From Haemonchus contortus (lineage: Eukaryota > Nematoda > Chromadorea > Rhabditida > Trichostrongylidae): 64,000 nt of DNA. The position numbers and the translations under genes were made by a program. A model generated the notes under the pieces. The model saw nothing but the letters and a program-made list of their open reading frames with translations. It ran no database searches and was not told where the DNA came from. This document shows positions 1 through 10,136 of this stretch, one piece after another (the stretch's first letter is position 1; every line of letters begins with the position of its first letter). The DNA is taken from assembly GCA_000469685.2 (NCBI GenBank), contig LS997564.1:2260940-2324939 (forward strand), written 5' to 3'.

Positions 1-2449
1 TTTCAGTTCCTTTTGGCAGCTGTATGTTTCTGCTAGTAATACGAGTTCTTGTCGAGAAAGGAGCAAACAGAGATCTCAGACAGATTGAGTCGTGTAACTC
101 AAAGAAAAGAAAGAAGTAGACGAAAAAGTCGTCTGCATTTCCTCACCTTCTATTTACGTAGGGAGAGAGGTGGGCAGATCGCGTATTTACGAGGTCGAAG
201 GCACCGCTGGAGGTGACGAGAGAGTCCTGGCGTAATAAAACTGACGAACACGTCAAATGGTCGTGATTCATCGCCACGTCCGACGACGCTCCACACATTC
301 GATTTCAACCTCCGGATGGACCGATGACTCGATGACGACAGTGAGAGCAGTTCGCTTTGTACTAACAGCCCCACAGCAACGAAACCAAGGCTTAGAGAGG
401 GATGGGGTAGGGGAAGTGAGATGAAAGGTGGGACAGAAACATATTTGAGCACCTTGATGGGGGGAAAAGTGATGAGGGTTTACAGTGAAATGCCGAATCT
501 TGTTTAGAAGAGTAAACAAATATCATCAGGCAATCAAATGTACGGAAAGAAGAGGGTGTGGTCATAACCCCGGGACCTCGCGCCCTTCCTCGATCTCTGC
601 AATTTTGAAAGTACTGCGAGTCAGGAAGGAGCTGTACTTGTCATTGTACATTGTACACAGCAATTAATTTCTTGGTGGTCACCAGACGATCCGGCGACTT
701 AGATGAAGGTGAGCCTAGTAGCATTCTCGTATTAAATGAGTCCGTAGGGTCTTCTAGTCCGGAGAGATGTTTGGGTATTGTCTAGCCATATAAGGGAATC
801 TATCTTTAACTGTTTTTCATCTTTCAGGCTCTGGCAAAGGCGAAGCGACCGAACGTTGGCCCAATAAAGTTTAAAGTCTTGGAAAAGCTGGCGGTAGCGC
901 ACACACGCACAAGTCAAAGCTTATGCCAAAATTGAGAGTAAATTGATCATGGTCTATTCTACTGAAAAAGTAATGTGTGAAGTAAACATTGTGGTTCAGC
1001 CCAAACTTGCAAAGACTATGCAGAATAGGCATCAGAGCAGTAGTTTCATTTGAATCAGCTTTTCTTTGAGATCTGGGTCACAACGCAAGGATCTGAGATC
1101 TCGTCAGAATACGACTTCAGTTCTCGTTTTCATGAGATATTATTTTGAATGTAATGAAGTTTTATTGGAATCGTTTTTCCAGCCGTCTTTAGAGAGTGGT
1201 GGGCTGAGTTTTACCGAAAGATTTCGGCCTTGATATTTGGAACCACACCTCAAGGCTTCTAAGATGTATTCACTTATTTTGCACAGCAAATTATGAGAAT
1301 TACTTGGGAACCTAATAAATCGTTGGGGGGGGGGGGAACCCCGATTGCCCCCCCCCCCCCCCCCCCCCCAAGTGAATTTCAATAGCCCAGGGTACCTGAC
1401 ACGAAAGTGGAATTCGAATGCCAAGTAAATTGTGATGACTAGATTTTTTTCTCTCCAAAAAAAATGTTAGTTGAGAGTAAAGCGGCCCGCAGACGAAACT
1501 GTTCCGCTGTTGCTTACGGCGAGGGGAAAACGAATAAAACGTACACAAGGTACTAAATTCAATTGATTCTTCACTTATTTACATATTTATTTGTTCAAAA
1601 TACATTTAGTTTGCTATTTCAAAACCCTTCGATCAAAATCGTACAATATTCCATTCAAATGTGTACCAAGTAAGACAAGAAATATGCAAAACATTTCCCG
1701 TTACAAAGGAGGAAACCACATGCTACGCCATGGGAACGAGAACAGAAAGAATGGTTAGGGGTGGCCGAATAGGAGAATTTGAGCAAAGAAGGGATATCTA
1801 AAAAAGCTCTTAAACGACTGCTCTCGTTCCTTATAATGGGACGTTACTGGCGGCGACAAACTACCAGCTCACTGACGTAGAGTATTACTTCTGCTGTTCT
1901 TGTGATAGTCTTGGTCGCCAAAGACAGTTTATTATCTATTAGAATTATTTTTACGAGTGAGCGAATACTAGTTGGAAAGGAGGATTGGTCAGATCATGTA
2001 CAACTCAAGGTCGAGGATAGCGGACGACGGGACTAGGGAGGGCATCGACATGAACGAAGTGAGTTTACGACCGATATCGTCCAAAAAAGCAGTTCGCCAA
2101 AAAACTATCTGGTGATCGAAGTTGAAGTGAAAACTGCCTGCAACCTTTGCAGTTGGGAGCGATTATTGAAAGAGAAAAGCCTGTAGGACGAGCATCCGAG
2201 GTCTATCTGACTGTACACTTTTCCTATTTTGCCCCGGTCATGTCCGGTAGTGTTCCTTGTCCTTTATGGAGTAGCATGCTCAACCGCAAAAAGTCTGTGT
2301 AGCATTTCTGTGATAAAGCCGCCCTTGACGGTTCGAAGCAACACGAATGCATTAACGATGTAATGATTCACGTTCTGGGATACTTTCAGCAATTTAGCAT
2401 TTCTCGGTCACAGCTCTAAATGGTTGCAACTGGGTAAAAACCGACTCAC
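1..2449. other. Intergenic, no supported gene
   Basis: No open frame here combines coding-like composition with good splice sites. The only structural landmark is the paired G and C homopolymer near 1.33 kb, listed separately. Short open frames on both strands overlap one another and look like chance. Confidence 0.5.
1325..1369. repeat. Poly-G / poly-C pair (G12 ... C22)
   Basis: Twelve consecutive G (1325-1336) are followed after 11 bases by 22 consecutive C (1348-1369). The two runs can pair as a G:C hairpin, and either strand could form a G-quadruplex. In C. elegans such tracts are known to need the FANCJ-like helicase DOG-1 for stable replication. Homopolymer lengths may be inaccurate in an assembly. 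Confidence 0.9.
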
Positions 2450-2694
2450 CTGTTCGGAAGCAGAATGCCTCTGAACGAATCGCCTCCAGACTTCCCTCTT
2501 CCTCAACGTTTGTCTCACATGGAAGCCAGTCCGCCTCAATGCCACCTTTCGGTTGAACATTTCTTACGATTGAGGCTCGGTTGGAGATAAAAGCAACCAA
2601 TTGATCCGCAAGCCCTGAACAATCACTGTCCTGATGGGTTTCAGTTTCGGATAAGACGGATAGCTGCACCATCGGAGGCGGAACACGAGTCTTT
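2450..2694 (-). CDS. Candidate internal exon of an unidentified gene
   Basis: The minus-strand frame is open across the segment, reading KTRVPPPMVQLSV near the start and SLEAIRSEAFCFRT at the end. It has an acidic, low-bias composition typical of nematode coding sequence. The 3' end is a strong donor (ACAG|GTGAGT, exon ending at 2450). The 5' end is a weak acceptor (CTGAAG before 2694), so this start is uncertain. I do not recognise the family. The neighbouring open segment at 2720-2963 may be the preceding exon. No downstream exon was found below 2.4 kb, so the gene may be longer than I can see or decayed. Confidence 0.38.
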
Positions 2695-2719
2695 CTTCAG
2701 TTATAGAAACTCGTTAAAA

Positions 2720-2963
2720 ATTAGCTTGTGAGATCGTTGCGAATATGATCCAGATGCGTGGCATCGCTCCTCCAGCATAGCATTTTCTCCTCCACCCTCC
2801 AAATATGATTTCCTATCCAAGTCACTTGAAGATTGATGTCCGTGAGAACTCCCTTCTTGGTAGATTCTTGCTCGCTCGGCTGTCTGACCATGTACTCGAT
2901 CTCAGTTACTATAAATCGGATCCCTGAAACTGGCCGACAGTTGGACCAAGCTTGCACCCTTGG
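2720..2963 (-). CDS. Candidate exon, unidentified, upstream of the 2450-2694 exon
   Basis: The frame is open from an acceptor-like CACTTTAG just above 2963 to a TAA at 2720. It includes segments such as IVTEIEYMVRQPSEQEST and NHIWRVEEKMLCWRSD. To join the next exon, a donor would be needed before the stop; candidates are CAA|GTGACT or ATG|GTCAGA, none of them strong. Composition looks protein-like but no family is recognised. Confidence 0.28.
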
Positions 2964-3929
2964 CTAAAGTGACCCTATTTGAAAAAAAAGGCGTTTATAC
3001 TTCCTTAAAGTGAATTCGCTTCATCGTCTCCGCACATTTGGTAGATAGGTCAATAGTACCAGACCACCTTATAGGTAGCCACTGGCCGCTTTATTTATAG
3101 ATTAAATAGGTTGTTTCCATAGATAACGTTTTTTTTTTTTGAAAAGTGAATGTCCGGATTACATGGTTTTTTTGCTAATCACGTTTCCGTATACGGTAAT
3201 GGAAAACGTTGCAACAATTGGGACAAGCGCCGTTGCGGCACATAATCCGCCCGGAGATTGAATTTTAAGATTGGATCTTGCATCATCTCACCTTTAATGG
3301 GAAAACAGGTCTCTGAGATCAGAAACTATAAATTTTGCAGTGGATAGCTTTGGTAGGTTCTGTGGTAGACTAAATGCTGCTACAAATCTGAGCGAAAGTG
3401 GAGTACAGAGTTCATCCCAGAAATGCTACTCCCACGGTATCGAGAGATGATTTGGTTCACTTCAAGTTACCTTCAGGAAAAGTTATTGAAAAGAGGAAGA
3501 ACATCGATGATCCTAGGAATATTATATGAGTAGGACCGGAAGTACCCCTAGTATGACCTTTTTGTGATGCCCAGTTGAGCTGAGTGAATGATCCAGTGAG
3601 TTCATCTGCCTACCTTGCTCTTGATAACTACCTTCTGAAAGAGCAAAACCTGTAGCTCAAAGAGGATGTTATTAAGTGGTGACTAGGCTATCATGTAGGT
3701 GACATAAATGGCCATTAAATCGGAGGATTTCATGCTAATCTTGTCGATTTGGCGCAAATGATTTACGCTGCATCGGAATAGCATACCCGCATGCACTTGA
3801 ACCGTGAGGGATCGTAGCCTACTACAGGTGGCGAAGAAGCCAGGTGAACTACTTTTGGGTAAGATCACGTTCGCCTCGAGATGTGCTAATGTAGTTACAC
3901 CATGACTTTTGGTATAATGAGTCAGATTT
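2964..3929. other. Intergenic, nothing recognised
   Basis: Both strands were read. No credible exon, repeat end or RNA gene was seen. Confidence 0.4.
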
Positions 3930-4020
3930 TGTATAGGGATAGAGCACGGTGCCCCGAAAAGCACAATCACGGGTTTCGAGTCCCGTCCGAGACTGCAGTT
4001 TTGTCCATGAATCTTTGTTT
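3930..4020 (+). repeat. tRNA-derived SINE relic (family 2)
   Basis: The plus strand carries a tRNA-like promoter: an A-box-like region ending GGGATAGAGCACGG and a B box in CGGGTTTCGAGTCCCG, followed by CCGAGACTGCAGTTTTGTCC. The same order, with few changes, appears on the minus strand of the two copies near 22.5 and 22.8 kb. It is therefore a dispersed repeat and not a functional tRNA. No acceptor stem closes around it. Confidence 0.55.
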
Positions 4021-6069
4021 TCAGATTTTTTTAGGAAGAAAATGAAGAAAGTGCTACTCAAGCTGTTGCAGGGATGTTGAGGGTCTAAGCAGAAAACGTA
4101 GGAAATCGAAATAAAACATCTAAAAACAAACCGGGAAGTCCAGTAAAAGAACGCCTAATAAGAGGGCGGATCCACGAAGAGACTGCTAGACTTTTTACAT
4201 AACAACCTCTGGGTATGGTGAAACCAGGTTACAGCTTGGACCCGAACCTGTGAGTTCGGGTTTGGCTCGTAATCAGTGCAATGAGGGGACCTTCACACTA
4301 AATGAGCTTCTAGTAGGTTATATACTGAACGGTGGCAATAATCAACACTGGGAAAGCGAGACTATCCAATAAGTAGTCAATTCAGAGGTAATCTGACCAA
4401 CTTCAAACTTGTTCTTTTCCGCATCTCCCATTCTGAAAGCCCCGCCTCCTTTCCTTGACTCCCCCAGCTCATGACAGATGATCGTGACTATGTTTTCTTT
4501 AGTAAAATTTTCTTCTTAGCTAAAAACAGCTCAAGGCCAAGACTTAAAATTTATGTTCAGAAAATACTTGTTTTCCTTCTCTCACGCTCGAGTCCCTTTC
4601 TCTTTCCCTGTCCTCTCTCTTCATAACCTTGCGGGCCCTTTAGTGATGCTCTTGGTATTCTCCTCAAACGACTTTTTCATACACACGCCGTACATTTAAC
4701 TTCCATGATGATCCCATTAGGTTCGTTTTTAACGGTTCCCTACGTTGTTTCCTCATTTTCGGGTTCGGGCTCTGTAAAGGCATGTTTGGGTACAGAAAAA
4801 ACAGCGAAGCTTCAAAAAAGGCAGAGCCCATCAAGAAAAAGAATCAAATGGAAATGTAATGAATAAGAAGAGCAAGAGTATAGTAGAAGTAGGTTGGAAT
4901 GGTCTGAAACACAGTATGACAAACAAGTACGCGTGACTGACTGACAGCTAAATAGGCCTCTTCACGTAAAAAGAGAGGTCGGCCATTTTCCACATTGAGG
5001 TTTCTCCATGACCCCTGACCCTTTCATCCGTGAGATCTTGGGGTTCGTCAGAATAAAAGAGTTTGTTCTGTTGAGACACTGGTCAGTCGAAAAAATATTA
5101 TTAGTATGGGTTTTATCACCAATGATGCCATACCGGGCTAGCTCTAACAAAACGAAGCCCCTTGAATTTCGTACCCTGACAAGGTGACAAATTTTTCAAA
5201 AAGGAGAGGTTCTGAACGACAAAAATCATTCAAGACCTTATGTCACACCACCTAGCCTTGCAAACTTCAAGTTTGTTGAAGATTTTAGAAACCTGTTCAC
5301 CAATCAAATGGCCTACCCGAACGAGAAAGTAGAATCAGTGTGGGAACTAATCCCTCCTAGTAGGTGAAGTTGACATCTGTCATAAAGCTAGTGAATCAGT
5401 TATTCAACATTGGACTCCGACTGGATAAGGACACCGAATTAATCAACGATAGGAGCGATCGATCGATTGAGCTCATGAAAGACACTAAGAAGTGATGATA
5501 AGAACGGGCAACTCATAACAGTAAAGAAAACTAATCTCAAGAATGTCAATCCAGTCAATTAGCCATTGACAGTTGAGAGTAATAGCAAGGTTATCGGTAG
5601 ATATAGAATCCGGAGGAACGTCTGTAAGGAACGGAGCGGTGGCAGAAGTTGAAAGAGCTCCAACGCATCCCCCCTTCCTCCCTGATTCCCCTGATTGATC
5701 AATTTCACGCAACGTGATCTACCAGCTTTAGAGCATTTTTTCGTGCTTCACTTATCACATAACTTCTACCGATTTTCCAATTATCTGCCCCGTCTGCCCC
5801 ATCAACACAGTTTTTTCTGATAATGAGTTTCGACAAGTACAAGGGGTGCTTCGTAAGAAGGGGTGAGCTTTCTTGTTCATGTTTCCAATATTTATATTCT
5901 TTTCGAAATTCCGAAAGTCCTGCAAAATTCTTGTCTGACGGACTGTCCTTGAGAAGCCCCTGGAGCGGTTTCTGTGTAAGGAAATCTTGCCAAGTTCAAG
6001 GCAGAGATATGTGCTCTGGATTAATGTAGTTTCACAGCATAAAGAGATGTTTCTAGCATCTATCAATCC
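4021..6069. other. Intergenic, nothing recognised
   Basis: Scattered short open frames on both strands, with no acceptor/donor support and no family resemblance. Confidence 0.4.
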
Positions 6070-6318
6070 GTTTTTGGAATGAGCCAGTATTTGGGTTCCA
6101 TCCAGAATTTAGGTTGCTTTGAATTCGTCTACGGGCCACACCGTGACTTGCCGAGACCAGACCAGCCGATTCACAGGACAGTGCTTTTATCCTCCCGAAC
6201 AAGTCTAGTAGAAGCCATCGACCCAAAGAGATAGAATAGCTTGGCCCAGCACTTGCTCCGCGATTGGATCCCAGAACTATGCGTGTATGATAGTGGGGAC
6301 ACTTGCTACTACGCCATA
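6070..6318 (-). repeat. tRNA-derived SINE, family 1, diverged copy
   Basis: The block aligns by eye with the better copies at 37.9, 45.2 and 55.8 kb. Shared landmarks in order are the TCCATTCAGAAT-like segment, TGACTTG..AGCCGAT, CAGTGCTTTTATCCTCCC, and a degenerate tRNA-like head near 6300. Many substitutions indicate an old copy. Target duplications are not discernible. Confidence 0.55.
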
Positions 6319-7322
6319 TCGGTCCATACTTTTTATAACCTCTTTTTTATAACCCCCCTAACCTCTTATTGAAGTACAGCTTATAGATCTTTTTTTTTGT
6401 TCTCACAAAAGAGGAGCCCCTCGAATGGTTTCAAGACAACTGGCAACTACTGGCTTGGTAGACTCCGTTCACCCACTTCATCATGCACAGTTCCTTCGAC
6501 CATCGAACGATTATTTTGAAATTCCTACAAAATATGTGTGGCCTCTCTTTTCGAGGGATACAAATCTAGTTAGATAGCGTAAAAATGAGATAAAAAAGGA
6601 ATAACAAACTCCGAGTTTACCTAAAGGAGCAAATGTTTTTGGAGCATAATTTTACACTTCTTTCAATGAACATTATTTAAAGATAGATTTCTGAATTTTC
6701 AAAATTTGGTTTGAGAAAAAAGTCTAAAGGGTCGTTTGACATGGTCTCATATGCAGTCGGAATGCAGACAGATTAACCATTCAACGAGTTCGAAATAGAC
6801 CGGTCGAGCGTTCAGTCGAAAAGGGTCGTGAATCATTTGGAAAAACCACCAGACAAGGTTAGAGCTCGGATCCGATCATCGAAAGTTAGAGGGCAGAATA
6901 AGCAGATGATTTACGATGAGATGAATGAATGGTCAAAAAAAGAAAACTGGCGAGGGATGGTATAAAGGGGGCCCATGTACATGGAACGAAAACGGCACGT
7001 TTCCAAACTATGTGTCGAAATTCAGATGTAAGACGAAGATATGCTGGACCCGGCGAGCGCCCATATCCCAAACGATCTAACACAATCGAGAGATTTCATT
7101 GAACGATAAAGCGATCATCATTCCTCAACACTGAAAACATTAAGTGTGGCCATAATGATGTCGCCGAAGAAGCTTTAAAAGGACATGCGACACGACTTCT
7201 CTTTCCCCCAAAACAGTTCAACAGCTCAAAACAACTAGCGGCTGCTCACCTTGATGCGCCCTAAACGACCTCATCTAATCCGTCTTTGTTCGTTTACTGG
7301 AGAGCCTTTGATACCTCTCCAG
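6319..7322. other. Intergenic, nothing recognised
   Basis: AT-rich sequence with no supported exon. Confidence 0.4.
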
Positions 7323-7551
7323 ACTTTACTAGAGTCAATGTTTCTGAAATGAAGGAAGCTGCTTTTCGCGACCCAAATGGAAATTTAGCGAAGTCCTTGA
7401 AGGAACAAGTGCTCACCAACACAGGGCCCAGTATGAGCTTAGGTTTTATGGTACGATTTCATAAATTATTCAGAATTCTTCTAAAACGAGCAAGAGCGTG
7501 ATGATTGCAGTGCCAAAGAGACGATGTTTCGTACGAATGTCCTCACCACTG
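7323..7551 (+). CDS. Candidate two-exon coding fragment, unidentified
   Basis: Two short open segments fit a spliced structure: 7323-7450 (acceptor ACCTCTCCAG, donor ATG|GTACGA) and 7511-7551 (acceptor GATTGCAG, donor CACTG|GTTAGC). The frame joins in phase 0, reading SLGFM then CQRDDVSYECPHHW, which includes two cysteines. The intron would be 60 bp, typical of nematodes. No family is recognised and no flanking exons were found with confidence. It could be a decayed gene remnant or chance. Confidence 0.28.
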
Positions 7552-10136
7552 GTTAGCTTCAGTCCGACCAAAACCAAATTGATTCCTCTCAAAGAATGCT
7601 GCAGATTAACCTAATCAAACCAGATTTGAAGTGCGTTGCTGTTCGACGCTGCAGAATCTCGTACTCTTGAAAAACCATGGTCAGCAAGTTCTTTAGGTAT
7701 ACCAGAAAGGCTACCGTAGTAGGGGTGTTCGAAGGCATGTTCAGTCTACGCAATGACTACGGAGCCAGCCCATGTACAATTCAAAGCTTCTGCCCATCCA
7801 AGCGCTTCCAATAACAACTGATTTCGGGGAGATTAGAAGCTTAGTTAGCTTGAGTAACTATCCTGCATGACCTTGCGTATGGTGATGGCCGCACATTTAC
7901 TTCAAACTTTCGAATTAAGATCATGACGGTAATCATCTCTTCTGCTACGTTGAAAAGGCAAGTGATGGGCAGGTACTTTACTGATTTTTTCTTATCTTTT
8001 TCTTCACAACATGTTTCGATATTCGTATGACTCTGCAGAAACTGTAGACTATGGGATTCATTAGGGACATCAGAAGTAGCCGTTAGAAGATCATACAGTA
8101 AAGGCTTTTATTATGTTCGTTCATTAACGCTGATATTAGGAGTAGACAGGTTTTTATTGGCAATATAATACAAAAATAATAATCATAGTAAAACAACAAC
8201 AAAACTTCCCATACAGTACACGTATTAGTCATAGTTAACAGTTGAGATCTCCAGTAACTTGCATTTAAGGGCGATTGGCTTTCAAAGTCAATAACTATTG
8301 CTACTTTATTTATGACAGGGATCAGGAGGTAGTAACTTCGACGAGACCCGACTGAGTACATCTCCCATGGCAGAGAAGAGTCGCAGTTGTTCTTTTTGGA
8401 CCTCGGCTGCTATCTTGAAGTACTCTTTTTGTGCCTATAACAGTATTTGTTTTGTCTAGGCTTTAATCAAATTTATTTATTCTGCTTATTCTACAAGCAA
8501 AAATATTTCAAGAATTAAAAAATTTTTGAAGATAAGGGCAGTGTAAAAAAATCCAGTAGTTTTGACAGTCAGCGGCCAATTACTTTTATTTCTCTCCGTT
8601 AACTTTACTCCAATGTTTTTGCGAGTATTCTCGTCCACCTGCACAGGTATATCAGCTGATAGCACGATTCGAAACAATGAACTGATTAGTTAATATAATT
8701 TTCCATCCGATACAGACCTAATGACCCACTTGCCCTTTCAGTAGAAGATTCAAGATTATTACTACTTACACAAGTGTTCGTCGAGTATCTTCAAGGGACA
8801 ATAGAATTATCAGCAACTTTCTGAGTCGAAAAATGACTCCAATACAAAAAATGACTAAATGCATGTACAAATACAAGTATATATACACGTTATCTCAATT
8901 CAATAAAAATAGCATGATAATAAGCGATAAATAGGGACACCTTGGTCTACACCTTCTACAAACCTGAACTTGTAGCATGCAACGAATTACGGTAGTACAT
9001 ACGGACTAACTACTACTTTTTCTATTTGTACAGGTGAAAGGGTAAGGGGGTAATAACCTCCCATTCAAATGAAGAGCTGAGGGGATCATCCAGTTATAGT
9101 ATAATGAGAGAATTTCATGTTTCAAGTCCCACCTTCTGGCCCCCGAAGCCGGATTCAGTCTTTCCCTAACCGGTACAGAAGAAGCTTCACTGTTCCTAGA
9201 GTAACGAGGTCCTGCATTTGTGCCCCTACACGATTCCCTATCGTTTGATTTTTTTGCATTCAAGTGGTGGTTGAACCACTTGTTTTCAGGTGTGTCATTT
9301 TGCCATGCTACGACTTTTCTCAAACCATTGTAATACTGAATTTTGTATCCAAGAATGCATATATTTTAATACGTATGTACTACAATAATAATGGCTATGT
9401 GTTATAGTAAATGACTGACAATACTATAACAAAACCCTATATAAATATAGTACACTACGCCCTAGGAAAAATCATATCATCGACCAAGATAGCAATAAAA
9501 GGGTGACAGCAAACGCTCACCTTTATCATCTCCGAGAGGCTCTCTCTGAAGCATCCATCGTCGGATTGACATCCACAAGTACCATTTCTCGGGGCGTCAG
9601 TATTTGTAGGCTGAAAAGTCTGAAGGGTGAACCACTCACAAGGTTAAGTATGACATTGCAAAAAAAACGGCCTTGTCAGTATAATCTCCTCATGCCTTTT
9701 TCTCCTCTCCGCGATCTAAGGCTGAATCCATGGCGGTATGGATAAGGGGCGATTGCTGTACAATAATTTGGACAACGTAGGGTCCCATGAATGAATGATC
9801 CAGTTTCTCCATGACCGAAGGCTCTTTCCTGACTATGACTCCTTCCTTTCAAAAAAAAACCCTGCACTCGATCCCCTCCACTTGATATGTATTTTAAGGC
9901 CCATTTTGATCCTGATCAGTTCAGCGATAGGGTATAATTTGGTCTTTCCTATATACTCCCAGATAGAGGACTTAGAAAAAACCAACAACCAGCTGTGTTC
10001 CAACAGATTCCCAGGTAAGAGAGATTAGAGACAATAGGAGAGATTATCGAAAAAAGTTTTAACATGGGCTAAGTCGAAAGAGTAAGGCGCATTCAGATGG
10101 AACCGCATAATAGAAATAACATTAAGATATGAAAAA
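7552..10136. other. Intergenic, nothing recognised
   Basis: AT-rich stretch (notably 8.1-9.5 kb) between the weak candidate exons and the 3' end of the MADF gene. Open frames here are short and lack splice context. Confidence 0.4.
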
